A DNA stretch of 64,000 nt from Kutzneria sp. CA-103260 (GTDB lineage Bacteria > Actinomycetota > Actinomycetes > Mycobacteriales > Pseudonocardiaceae): the NCBI RefSeq assembly GCF_018263855.1, contig NZ_CP073318.1, positions 1,240,001 to 1,304,000 on the forward strand. The letters run 5' to 3'. The notes below the pieces were generated by a model. The model searched no databases and had not been told where the DNA came from. It worked only from the letters and a program-made list of their open reading frames with translations. Positions 46,866-54,811 of the stretch are shown one piece after another. The position numbers and the translations under genes are program-made. Position 1 is the stretch's first letter. Every line of letters starts with the position of its first letter.

Positions 46866-47663
46866 TCACCGTCCACTTGGGATGACCGCGCGGAGGATTT
46901 CGGCGAAGCGGTCGGGCTGTTCCAGATTCACCGCGTGGCCGGTGTCCGGCAGCGTGACCAGCTCGGCCCGTGGCGCGTCCCTGGTGATGCGGTCGACGAC
47001 GTCGTGGATGTCCGACGAGTCGAGTTCGCCCAGCACCACGGTGATCGGCATGGTCAGCTCGGCCATTCGGTCGAGCGCGCCGACCTCCACCGGCTGGATG
47101 CCCCAGCCCCGCATGTGCCGGGCGAGGGTGTCGGTCTTGATCCGCCGGCAGAACGCCCGCAGTTCGGGGTCGACCTGCTCCGGCGTCCGGTTCGGGCCGT
47201 CCACCCACATTCGCAGCTGCGCCTCCACGGCCTCGTCGACGCTCTGGGCGCTGATCATGCGCTGCAGCTGGTCGAGGATGAACGGGTCGTGATGGATCAT
47301 GCCGCTGGCCCCCGGCGCGCCCAGCAGCAGCCGGTCCACCCGATCCGGCCAGGTCAGCGCGAAGTCGATGGACGTCCGCGCGCCCAGCGACTCGCCGACC
47401 AGCGTGGCCCGCTCGATGCCCAGCTCGTCCAACAGCCGTCGCAGGTCGTCGTGGTGCGACCACGGCCCGGTCGCCGTCGACGACTGTCCGTGATTGCGCG
47501 CGTCGTAACGGACGACCGTGTGCTCGGCCGCCAGCTGCTCGAACTCACGGTCCCAGATCGCCATGCCGAGCACCCCCAGGTGCAGCAGCACCACCGGGCT
47601 GCCGGCGCCCGCCGTCTCGTAGTGGATCTCCCCGCCGTCAACTGTGATCCGCCCCAGTGTCAC
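46866..47663 (-). CDS. alpha/beta-fold hydrolase (enol-lactonase-like)
   Basis: A 265-residue alpha/beta hydrolase with an N-terminal beta strand ITVDGGEIHYETAG, the oxyanion region VVLLHLGVLGMAIWD, the nucleophile ATLVGESLGARTSIDFAL (Gly-Glu-Ser-Leu-Gly), an acid candidate in VVLGELDSSDI and the His in DTGHAVNLEQPD. The pattern resembles 3-oxoadipate enol-lactonases and related esterases. GTG start at 47663. It stands alone, 110 bp downstream of the gamma-glutamyltransferase start and divergent from the Thr-rich membrane protein gene. Confidence 0.9.
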   Translation of the reverse strand: MTLGRITVDGGEIHYETAGAGSPVVLLHLGVLGMAIWDREFEQLAAEHTVVRYDARNHGQSSTATGPWSHHDDLRRLLDELGIERATLVGESLGARTSIDFALTWPDRVDRLLLGAPGASGMIHHDPFILDQLQRMISAQSVDEAVEAQLRMWVDGPNRTPEQVDPELRAFCRRIKTDTLARHMRGWGIQPVEVGALDRMAELTMPITVVLGELDSSDIHDVVDRITRDAPRAELVTLPDTGHAVNLEQPDRFAEILRAVIPSGR

Positions 47664-47741
47664 GCGATCAAGGCTAGCCCCTGAACCGCTGCCCGATCGG
47701 GCGCGTATTGGCTGGTGAACCACTATCGGGAGGGCGCAACA

Positions 47742-48149
47742 GTGAGCCGGGCCGCGAGTACCCCGTTCGACCGGATGATGAGCGCGAGCACCGCGCTCGT
47801 GGTGTCCGCGATCGCGGGTGTGGTGCTGGGCATGGCCCTGGTCAAGATGCCGCCGCCGGCGACAACCGATTTCCAGGGCCAGCCCGCCGCCCCCGCGCAG
47901 ACCACGACCACCACCACCGACCCCGTGGCCCCGGCGCCCGTCACCCACCCCAGACCGACCAGAACCTCGCGGCCGTCGTCGCCGACCGCCACCACGACGA
48001 CAACCACCACGACCACCGCTCCGTCGACGACCACCACGACGGCCAAACCGACCAAGCCCCCGAAGCCACCCAAGCCGACCAAAACTACCGGCGGCCCGAC
48101 GACCACGACGAACGACTGCGGCCTACTCGGGCCGATCCTCTGCGGCTGA
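47742..48149 (+). CDS. membrane-anchored Thr/Pro-rich protein (135 aa)
   Basis: The GTG at 47742 follows GGGAGG. The product has a short cytosolic end, one membrane helix ([19 protein letters not shown]) and an external low-complexity tail: Thr runs of six to nine residues with Pro and Lys ([15 protein letters not shown]), ending [10 protein letters not shown]. The tail could be O-glycosylated and wall-associated. I do not recognise a family. Its 3' end overlaps the ClpX-zinc-finger gene by 27 bp. No enzymatic domain. Confidence 0.72.
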   Translation: MSRAASTPFDRMMSASTALVVSAIAGVVLGMALVKMPPPATTDFQGQPAAPAQTTTTTTDPVAPAPVTHPRPTRTSRPSSPTATTTTTTTTTAPSTTTTTAKPTKPPKPPKPTKTTGGPTTTTNDCGLLGPILCG

Positions 48150-48497
48150 CGCGGCGTCGTCGTCTGCCGGCTTGGTGAAGCGTTCCCACGCGGACTGCCT
48201 GGTCATGCTCAGCTTCTCGCCGATGCGCACCCAGGTCACGCCGCGCCGGCGCAGCTCGCCGACCCACTGGTCGAGCCCCTCTTCGACCTGCATCACGGTG
48301 CCGGCGATGCGGGGCAGCCGGTCGAGCATCTGGTCGTCGGACAGCTCCGACCACTCCGGCACCCGGCCCGGCGACTTCTCCTTGGCGATGATGGTGGCGC
48401 ACAGGTCGACGCAGCGGTCGCAGATGTAGACGCCCGGGCCGGCGACCAGTTTCTCGACGTCGTCCTGGCTCTTCGTGCAGAACGAGCAATTCAGCAC
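48123..48497 (-). CDS. ClpX-type zinc-finger protein with C-terminal helix-turn-helix
   Basis: The 124-residue product starts [20 protein letters not shown] and [18 protein letters not shown], the C4 zinc domain that begins ClpX, but no AAA domain follows. Instead the second half contains [20 protein letters not shown] / [12 protein letters not shown], which looks like a helix-turn-helix. It may be a DNA-binding regulator using the ClpX zinc domain for dimerisation. GTG start at 48497. Two strong palindromes directly upstream (48513-48573) fit autoregulation. Confidence 0.85.
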   Translation of the reverse strand: MLNCSFCTKSQDDVEKLVAGPGVYICDRCVDLCATIIAKEKSPGRVPEWSELSDDQMLDRLPRIAGTVMQVEEGLDQWVGELRRRGVTWVRIGEKLSMTRQSAWERFTKPADDDAASAAEDRPE

Positions 48498-48512
48498 GGT
48501 GTCCCTCCCTTG

Positions 48513-48573
48513 GTGTCAGGCTGTGCCTGACACCGTAGCGCGAAGAGGGGTGGTTTGTCAGGCCCGGCCTGAC
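48513..48573. promoter_or_regulatory. two copies of TGTCAGGC-N3-GCCTGACA operator-like palindrome
   Basis: Copy 1: GTGTCAGGC (48513-48521), TGT, GCCTGACAC (48525-48533). Copy 2: GTCAGGC (48557-48563), CCG, GCCTGAC (48567-48573). Centres are 42 bp apart, four helical turns. They occupy the promoter region between the ClpX-zinc-finger regulator and the FUSC gene end, and are most likely binding sites of that regulator. Confidence 0.72.
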
Positions 48574-48609
48574 GGTTGGTTGCGGGAGAGCGCTGCGGGG
48601 TGAGTTCGG

Positions 48610-50442
48610 TCAGGCCAGCGCCGGTCGAGCATGCCGCACGCGGAGCAGGTCGGCGACGACCATGTCGGCGATGAGCTGTTGCTCGTCGTCCAGGCCGGTC
48701 GGCGGCTCCGGCGGCTCGACGCCGTTGTCCAGCGCGCGAGCGGCGTCGGCGGTGAATTCGGCCAGGGCCGGGGCGGTGTTGCCCAGCCGGAACAACGCCA
48801 GCGACGAGCCGGCCAGGCCGCGCAGGCCGTCGCTGGCCTCGTCCAGCGCTTCCTGTTGGTCGGCCGCCGGGGCCTTGCTGCCTGGTGCGGGCGCGATGAG
48901 GTTCTGGTGCGCCCGAGTGGCTTCCCGGAACCGCAAGCCGACCGTGCGGCCCAACACCTCGTCGCCGCGCAGCAGGTTCGACACCAGGCCCAGCAGGCGC
49001 TGGATCTCCGTGGTCGCGTCAGCCAGCCGGGCGCTCAGCGGCGGCCGCGGCACGCCCGGCACGGCGAGGAAGCCGAACAGCAGGCCGATCGCCACCGCAC
49101 CGGCCATCAGCAGCACGTACTCGATCAGTGTGTGCACGGGGTCGAGGTGCCGGGTGGAGGCGTTCATGCCGACGCTGAGGAACACCATGCAGCCGTTGAA
49201 CAACATCGGCTGCGTCTGCATGAACGGGAAGCCGACCAGCAGTGCCACCAGGGCGATCGGCAGCAGCGCCGACTGCGGCAGCAGCCACAGCACCAGCGCC
49301 AGCACGGCCGCGCCGGCCAGCGCGCCGCCGACTCGCTGCCACGCCTTGGTCAGCGTGTCCCGCCACTCCGGCTGCATGATCGCGAACGTGGTCATCAGGA
49401 ACGACACCGTCAGCGGGTCGCCCGGCCGGAACGAGGCGATCGTCAGCGCGATGGCCATGCCCAGCGCGCAGCGGATGGCGTGCCGCAGCTGGGCCGAACG
49501 CCACGAGAACGCGCCTTCCATCTCGCGTCGCAGCAGCTGCCGGATGAAGTGCCGGGGAAAGTCCGAAGTGGACCGATCGCGCGTGGTGACGGCCTCGTGC
49601 ACCGAATCGACCATGCGCCACGCGTCGTCGAGGAGCCGACCGGTCGCGCCGGGCAGCGGGACGCCGGGCTCCGCGCGGGTGACCGGCGGCAGATCGTCCG
49701 GAGTGGACTTCGCCTTCACGGCGGCGGCCAGCGTGTCCATCTGGGCCCGCGCCGACGCCAGCACCTCGCCGAGCGCCTCGGCCTCGGCGGCCGGCAGCGC
49801 CCGCTGGCGGTCCTTGAGGACGGTCATCGTCGCGCGGAACCGTGCCGCCGCACCGAGAACCCGGGACTGCCACACGCGGGGGCGGTCGGCCAGCCACACC
49901 CGGGCGGCCCGCTCGGCCGAGCCGGTGTTGCCGATCAGGGCGTCGGCCAGCGCCACCCGGGTCGGCTTGTCCGGGTCGCCGGCGCCCATCAGCGTGCGCA
50001 GGATGATCACCACGCCGACCGCGACGGCCGGCGCGCCGATGATCTGCCAGCCGCTGGCGCCGCCGGTGATCTGGAAGCCGAACCCGAACACCGAGGCCAT
50101 GCCCAGGCCGAGGCCGACCGTCACGAAGCGGCTGCCGAACACCGGCAGCAGTGCCGCGACGAACACCACGATCACCAGCGCCACCACGCCGGCCACATGC
50201 GACAGTTCGCCCAGCAGCCGCGGCAGCGCGCCGCCGATGACCACCACCGGCGCGAACACCGCCAGCAACTTGAGGTCGGCTCGCAGCGGTCCGCCGTTGG
50301 CCGCGATGAAGCAGAACAGCGCGGTGAGTCCGGCGAGAATGGTCACGCCGCCCAGGCCCAGCGCGGCCCCGATGCCGGCGGTGCCGCCGACCACGATCAC
50401 GATCACCACGAGCATGGACGCGCCCTGGGCCAGTGCCTTCAC
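48610..50442 (-). CDS. FUSC family membrane transporter
   Basis: A 610-residue protein with two halves of about five to six membrane helices (residues 1-155 and 335-470) separated and followed by cytosolic regions, the layout of FUSC/ArAE (aromatic acid exporter) proteins. The second half has LRHAIRCALGMAIALTIA, then PGDPLTVSFLMTTFAIMQPE and TLTKAWQRVGGALAGAAVLA, the conserved FUSC block. Relatives export aromatic acids such as fusaric acid or p-hydroxybenzoate. GTG start at 50442, no clear ribosome site. Downstream 37 bp the paired palindromes begin. Confidence 0.9.
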   Translation of the reverse strand: MKALAQGASMLVVIVIVVGGTAGIGAALGLGGVTILAGLTALFCFIAANGGPLRADLKLLAVFAPVVVIGGALPRLLGELSHVAGVVALVIVVFVAALLPVFGSRFVTVGLGLGMASVFGFGFQITGGASGWQIIGAPAVAVGVVIILRTLMGAGDPDKPTRVALADALIGNTGSAERAARVWLADRPRVWQSRVLGAAARFRATMTVLKDRQRALPAAEAEALGEVLASARAQMDTLAAAVKAKSTPDDLPPVTRAEPGVPLPGATGRLLDDAWRMVDSVHEAVTTRDRSTSDFPRHFIRQLLRREMEGAFSWRSAQLRHAIRCALGMAIALTIASFRPGDPLTVSFLMTTFAIMQPEWRDTLTKAWQRVGGALAGAAVLALVLWLLPQSALLPIALVALLVGFPFMQTQPMLFNGCMVFLSVGMNASTRHLDPVHTLIEYVLLMAGAVAIGLLFGFLAVPGVPRPPLSARLADATTEIQRLLGLVSNLLRGDEVLGRTVGLRFREATRAHQNLIAPAPGSKAPAADQQEALDEASDGLRGLAGSSLALFRLGNTAPALAEFTADAARALDNGVEPPEPPTGLDDEQQLIADMVVADLLRVRHARPALA

Positions 50443-50518
50443 GGGGCGAATCTAGCGGGACCGCCTGATCCGCGGGCTGACGCCCCGCCCGATGTGGATC
50501 AGACGGGCACCCCCAACG

Positions 50519-50631
50519 CCTCGCGAGTCCCGCTCTCCGGCAACTGAATGTAGAGATCGGGCAGAACTGAGACCTGGTCTCAGTTCTGCCGAAACCTGTG
50601 TTTCGGTTGCTCCACAGCGGGACTCGCGAGG
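50519..50631. repeat. nested inverted-repeat element (113 bp)
   Basis: Outer arms CCTCGCGAGTCCCGCT (50519-50534) and AGCGGGACTCGCGAGG (50616-50631) are perfect 16-bp complements. Inside are a 15-bp palindrome around a single T (50560-50574 and 50576-50590, starting GGCAGAACTGAGACC) and a 7-bp hairpin CCGAAAC / GTTTCGG (50589-50595, 50600-50606). It begins two bases past the G1 peptidase stop (minus strand). It could be a multi-stem terminator, a structured RNA or a small MITE-like insertion. Confidence 0.7.
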
Positions 50632-50633
50632 GT

Positions 50634-51353
50634 TCAGCTGGTGGCGAGCCAGGTGTTGCTGAAGCGGTTGCCGCCGCTGATCGCCGAGGTGGTGTCGATG
50701 GTGCGGCCCTGGCGGGCCATGTCGATGGCCTGCGGGCTGGAGCTGCTCAGCGGCTGCCCGTCGACGGTGACGTTGGTGTACGTGACGGTGCCGAAGTTGG
50801 CCAGCGCGGACGGGCCGCTGGAGTAGATGGGCGTCTCGGTGATCACCTCGGCCGACACGTCGCCGGCGCCGGAGCAGGCCCGCTTGTTCGGCTGCTCGGT
50901 CCAGCCCTGGGTCTCGTCCCGCAGGTACAGCTGGTACGTGCCGTTGCCGTTGTCGGCCACCGTGGCGTCGATCTTGTCGCCGGCCTTGACGGTGTGGCTG
51001 TAGTCGATGATGTTGTAGCAGGGGTAGGTCTCCCACCATCCAGTGTGGATGGCGCGGCCGTTCTGGCACAGCACATGCGTGCCGGTCTGCTCGACGTTGT
51101 CGTTGCCGTCGCCGTCGAGGCCGACCCAGAACACGACCTCGCCGCCGGTGCGGCAGTCCACGTTGGGCTCGACCCAGCTGGCCGACACCGAGCTGTAGCT
51201 GGCGGAGTGGGCGGAGTAGCCGCTCCAGTGGTCGTTGGTGCGGTTGGCGGCGGTGCCGCCGAGGTGGCCGGCGGGCGCGCCGACCGGGCCGGCGGCCTGG
51301 GCCGGCGCGAGCAGGGACGCGCCCAGGGCCAGGGCGATCAGGGATGCGTGCAT
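50634..51353 (-). CDS. secreted G1 family glutamic endopeptidase (eqolisin)
   Basis: The 239-residue precursor has a Sec signal peptide (MHASLIALALGASLLAPAQA). The mature beta-sandwich shows the G1 features: NDHWSGYSAHSASYSSVSAS, VVFWVGLDGDGNDNVEQTGT with the catalytic Gln in EQTGT, WWETYPCYNIIDYSHTVKAG, LYLRDETQGWTEQPN, and the catalytic Glu in VSAEVITETPI. These peptidases act at acid pH outside the cell. The ATG at 51353 is preferred over an upstream frame because it gives the signal peptide. It is followed immediately by the nested inverted repeat. Confidence 0.92.
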   Translation of the reverse strand: MHASLIALALGASLLAPAQAAGPVGAPAGHLGGTAANRTNDHWSGYSAHSASYSSVSASWVEPNVDCRTGGEVVFWVGLDGDGNDNVEQTGTHVLCQNGRAIHTGWWETYPCYNIIDYSHTVKAGDKIDATVADNGNGTYQLYLRDETQGWTEQPNKRACSGAGDVSAEVITETPIYSSGPSALANFGTVTYTNVTVDGQPLSSSSPQAIDMARQGRTIDTTSAISGGNRFSNTWLATS

Positions 51354-51483
51354 GGCAGGGGTCTCTCCGTCTATCGAATGCAGGGAAGACGGACGGTATT
51401 GGCACGGGTCCAATCAGGACAAGTGGGCCGCCCGCATCGCGGGACACTGTGTTTCGGCTACGCCCGAACACTGTTTGAAACTG

Positions 51484-52401
51484 TTATTCCCATTCCCAGC
51501 GCAGGCCGTGGATGCCCGGCTCGACGTCGAACAGCGCCAGGTGGGCGTGGGGTGCGCCGCCCAGGGCCAGCTCGTGCGTGTCCCGCCGGGCGTGCTCGAT
51601 GGTCGGCCGGGTGGTGGCGTGACAGCGGACCGGCAGCGCCGTCGGATGGAATTCCACCTCCAGCAGATAAGCGCGGGTCGTGTAGGGCAGCCGGCGGTCG
51701 TAATCGGTCATCTTCTCCGGTTCGCCGCTGTACTGGAGCGCGCATTCGACGACGGCGGTCTCGTCGCGGTCGATGATCCGGTCCAGCATCACCTCGGCGA
51801 CCAGGAAACCGGCTTCCTCGTCGGTGCGGACCCGGCCCGGCCAACCGCCGCGCACCACCGACAGCCGCGGCGTGCGGCCCAGTTCCCGGCCCTGGAAGAT
51901 GACCAGTGCTCGGTCCACCCGGTCTCGCTGCGCCCGCACCACCTCGGTGATCGACAGCCGGACCGGCCGGCGGTGCTCGTCCAGCTGGAACCGGTCGTGT
52001 ACGGACAGCAGGCACAGCCGTTCCTCGTCCAGGATGCCGAGCTGGGCCATCACCCGGTCCAGCCGATGCGCCTCGTCCCACAGCCGCTGGCGGTCGATGC
52101 TCACGGCCACATGCGCCCGGCGGGGGCCGCGCGGGCGGGGCGGAGCGAGAAGCGCGGTCAGGCCGCCGGTCGGCGTGTCGAGGATGTCCTCCAACAGCCG
52201 CACGGCCCTGATCGACTCGGCCCGTTCCGGCTGGCTGCGGCCCCGGCTCCAGTAGCTCAGCGTCACCGCGCTGACGACCACGCCACGGTCGGCCAGCTCG
52301 TGCTGCACCTGCTCCAACGTGAGGCGGCGCAGTCTGATCGCCGTCCGCAACCCGTGCGCGAACGATCCCGACTCCAGCGCGGCGGCCAGCTGGCGGTCCA
52401 T
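51484..52401 (-). CDS. helix-turn-helix protein with uncharacterised C-terminal domain
   Basis: The first 75 residues form an XRE-like helix-turn-helix: LRTAIRLRRLTLEQVQHELA / VVVSAVTLSYWSRGRSQPER. The remaining 230 residues contain SIDRQRLWDEAHRLDRVMAQ, LSVHDRFQLDEHRRPVRLSI and strand-rich text with GFLVAEVMLDRIIDRDE and LLEVEFHPTALPVRCHATTR, with no motif I recognise; it could be a ligand-sensing beta domain. No signal peptide. It is 55 bp downstream of the nuclease-like gene on the same strand, so the two may form an operon. Confidence 0.72.
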   Translation of the reverse strand: MDRQLAAALESGSFAHGLRTAIRLRRLTLEQVQHELADRGVVVSAVTLSYWSRGRSQPERAESIRAVRLLEDILDTPTGGLTALLAPPRPRGPRRAHVAVSIDRQRLWDEAHRLDRVMAQLGILDEERLCLLSVHDRFQLDEHRRPVRLSITEVVRAQRDRVDRALVIFQGRELGRTPRLSVVRGGWPGRVRTDEEAGFLVAEVMLDRIIDRDETAVVECALQYSGEPEKMTDYDRRLPYTTRAYLLEVEFHPTALPVRCHATTRPTIEHARRDTHELALGGAPHAHLALFDVEPGIHGLRWEWE

Positions 52402-52456
52402 CCACCGACGGTAGATCCGTGACCCGGCCCCCGACCACGGCCGACCGGCGGGAAGC

Positions 52457-54109
52457 TCACTCCTTGCTGGCGATCACCTCCAGGTCGGCGTTGAGACCGG
52501 TGGCCGACTGGCGGGCCGAGTTGAGCATGGACTCCAGCAGGTGCAGGCGCATCAGCTCGGGGGAGCCGTGGCCGGCCGGCCCGCGCAGCTGGTCGTACAC
52601 GCGCTGGCTGACATGCGGCTGCAGGATGACGACCCGCGTCTCGTCGGTGGCCACGCGGGCGTCGAGCTGGCGGAGGAAGTCCCGCCGGCCACGGACCCGT
52701 CGGCCGTCGATCCACGACGCGGGGCTGCGCACCGGCGGCCGGGTCAGCTGCTGGCGGAGGTGGCCGCGGCTGACGTAGATGAGGTTCTTCACCGCCTGGC
52801 TGACCACCACCTCGTACGCCGCGGCCGAGACGTCCCGCACCGGGGAATGGCTCTTGGCCGACTTCACGTGGATCAGGCTGAGCGTGCGGGCGGCCGAGAT
52901 GTGCAGGAAGTCGGCGACCTCGCCGGGGCCGTCGTCACAGATCAGCCAGCCGTGGTCGTAGGCGCGGGCGACCCAGTCGAACAGCGAGGTGTCGCTGCCG
53001 ATGCGGTCGTGGATGCGCTGCGGTGAGTCGGCCCGCGGCTTCTCCCGCCGGATGTCCCAGCCCTGGAAGTCCTCGAACCGCCAGTTGCGGAACGGGTACT
53101 CGGGGGCGCGGGCCTGCCAGAACCGGCCGCGGCTGTAGGAGTGGCCGGATTGGTAGTAGACGGTGAGCAGGTCGGTGTCCAGGATCGGGGACTCGCCGTC
53201 CAGCCGGATCTTGTCGCCGACCGCCTCCGGGACGACCTCCGCGCCGTCGAGCGTGAACGCGGCGGAGTCGGGAAAGCCGGTGACGGCCGGCGGACTGTCC
53301 CGAACGGACAGTGCCAACTCCCGCAGCTCGTCGCTGAGCGAGCCGGGCGGCAGGGTGTCGGGGTCCTCGACGATCACCTCGAAGGCGTCGCGGACCTCGT
53401 CGATGTCGGCCGGACTCGCCAGCATGGTCAGGAAATCGGGCCGCTCGGCGCCCTGGGCCCGAGCCTCCTCCAACAGGTCGAGCAGTTCGGCGGCCATCGC
53501 CGTGAACGTCTGGAAGTCGGCCCGTTGACTCAGCCACACCAACGCGTTACGTGGTGTTGTCCCGGCGTTTCCCTTGAGCAGCAGGAGATCCGGCCGTGAC
53601 GGCAGCGCCGCCCGGGCCGAGCCGGCGACGTAGGAGCCGTCCTCGTGCGGGCTGAGCGTCTGCTCCACGCTGCTGCCGCTGAGCACCTTGCCGTCGGCCT
53701 TCACGCTGGTGCGCCGGTGAATTCCCCGCAGCCACAGGTTCTTCACCTCGCCCCGGATCAGCGCGCTCTCCAGCACCTCGGACGGGTACCGGCGCAGCGA
53801 GCTCTGCCGGTCCAGCCAGGTCTGCAGCCGCTCCTGGCTCGGCTTGTCCGTGCACACGACGACAAAACCGCCGCGCCGCACCACAATCGTGAGCTGATGG
53901 GTCACGTCGACGAAGCCGGCCTCGGGGCCGGCCCAGGTCGGCGGGTCCTCGCGGCGGCGCACGAACGCCACCAGGTCCTCGGCCTCGTGCCGGGCGACGA
54001 CGTCGCCGCGGCCGGAGGCTTCGAGGAATCCGGTGAGGCCGGCGAAGTCCTCGCCCTCGAGGACGATCACCGAGAAGTAGGGGCGGATAGCGGAAATCGG
54101 GAGCTCCAT
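52457..54109 (-). CDS. uncharacterised 550-aa protein with nuclease-like motif
   Basis: The N-terminal half has no motif I know. Near residue 390 the segment GWLICDDGPGEVADFLHISA followed by LSLIHVKSAK and AAYEVVVSQAVKNLIYVSRG resembles a PD-(D/E)xK nuclease core, with Asp/Glu in GEVADF, the strand IHVK and a following helix with Gln. The C-terminus (RRDFLRQLDARVATDETRVV, ILQPHVSQRVYDQL) has an LRxHLLESML-like helix also seen in defence-associated proteins. ATG at 54109 with GGGAGGT. A role in DNA restriction is an inference only. Confidence 0.6.
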   Translation of the reverse strand: MELPISAIRPYFSVIVLEGEDFAGLTGFLEASGRGDVVARHEAEDLVAFVRRREDPPTWAGPEAGFVDVTHQLTIVVRRGGFVVVCTDKPSQERLQTWLDRQSSLRRYPSEVLESALIRGEVKNLWLRGIHRRTSVKADGKVLSGSSVEQTLSPHEDGSYVAGSARAALPSRPDLLLLKGNAGTTPRNALVWLSQRADFQTFTAMAAELLDLLEEARAQGAERPDFLTMLASPADIDEVRDAFEVIVEDPDTLPPGSLSDELRELALSVRDSPPAVTGFPDSAAFTLDGAEVVPEAVGDKIRLDGESPILDTDLLTVYYQSGHSYSRGRFWQARAPEYPFRNWRFEDFQGWDIRREKPRADSPQRIHDRIGSDTSLFDWVARAYDHGWLICDDGPGEVADFLHISAARTLSLIHVKSAKSHSPVRDVSAAAYEVVVSQAVKNLIYVSRGHLRQQLTRPPVRSPASWIDGRRVRGRRDFLRQLDARVATDETRVVILQPHVSQRVYDQLRGPAGHGSPELMRLHLLESMLNSARQSATGLNADLEVIASKE

Positions 54110-54180
54110 GGCGACGCACCTCCCACTGTCCAGTGTGGCAGCGGAAGGTCGCGATTCGACTCAAGTCACCCGAACGCCAG

Positions 54181-54747
54181 TCAGCCTTCCTGCGACCACT
54201 TGCGGGTCGGCGGCCGGTGGTCGGTGAACTTCTCCAGCAGCGCCGGCAGATCCCGGTCCACCAGCAGCACGTCCCGGTACGGCTTGCGCAGGAAACCGGT
54301 CTCCACCATGGTGTCGGTGAAGCGCAGCAGGTGCTCGTAGAAGCCGTCCACGTCCAGCAGGCCGACCGGCTTGTCGTGCAGGCCGAGCTGGGCCCAGGTC
54401 CACACCTCGAACAGCTCCTCCATCGTGCCGACGCCGCCGGGCAGCGCGATGAAGCCGTCGGACAGCTCGGCCATCAGCGCCTTGCGCGCGTGCAGGCCGT
54501 CCACGATGTGCTGCTCGGTCAGGCCCTGGTGGGCGACCTCCCAGTTCACCAGGCTCTCCGGGATCACTCCGATCACCTCGCCGCCGGCGGCCAGCGCGGC
54601 GTCGGCCACCGCGCCCATGGTGCCCACCTTCGCGCCGCCGTAGACCACGCCGATGCCCCGCTCGGCCAGCGTCCGGCCGACCAGGCGGGCCGCCTCCAGG
54701 TGCACGTCGAGCCCGTTGGACGAGCCGCAGAAAACGCAGATCCGCAT
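54181..54747 (-). CDS. LOG family / TIGR00730 Rossmann-fold protein
   Basis: The 188-residue protein has the lysine-decarboxylase-like fold of LOG proteins: RICVFCGSSNGLDVHLEAAR, GIGVVYGGAKVGTMGAVADA, and the signature FIALPGGVGTMEELFEVWTW (PGGxGTxxE). Family members hydrolyse the riboside bond of nucleoside 5'-monophosphates, making free cytokinin in plants; in bacteria the substrate may be AMP or a modified nucleotide. ATG at 54747. It is divergent from the M48 metalloprotease gene with 64 bp between starts. Confidence 0.93.
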   Translation of the reverse strand: MRICVFCGSSNGLDVHLEAARLVGRTLAERGIGVVYGGAKVGTMGAVADAALAAGGEVIGVIPESLVNWEVAHQGLTEQHIVDGLHARKALMAELSDGFIALPGGVGTMEELFEVWTWAQLGLHDKPVGLLDVDGFYEHLLRFTDTMVETGFLRKPYRDVLLVDRDLPALLEKFTDHRPPTRKWSQEG

Positions 54748-54811
54748 GGGCCGATCCTAACGATCACCTGATTCCGCCACACCCGGCGGCGGGCGTGGCT
54801 ACTGTGGTGGA

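Noticed and set aside
47742..48149. Thr-rich ACC/ACG repeats read as a microsatellite
   Set aside because: The frame is kept, with a ribosome site, membrane helix and a distinct C-terminus, so it is a coding low-complexity region.
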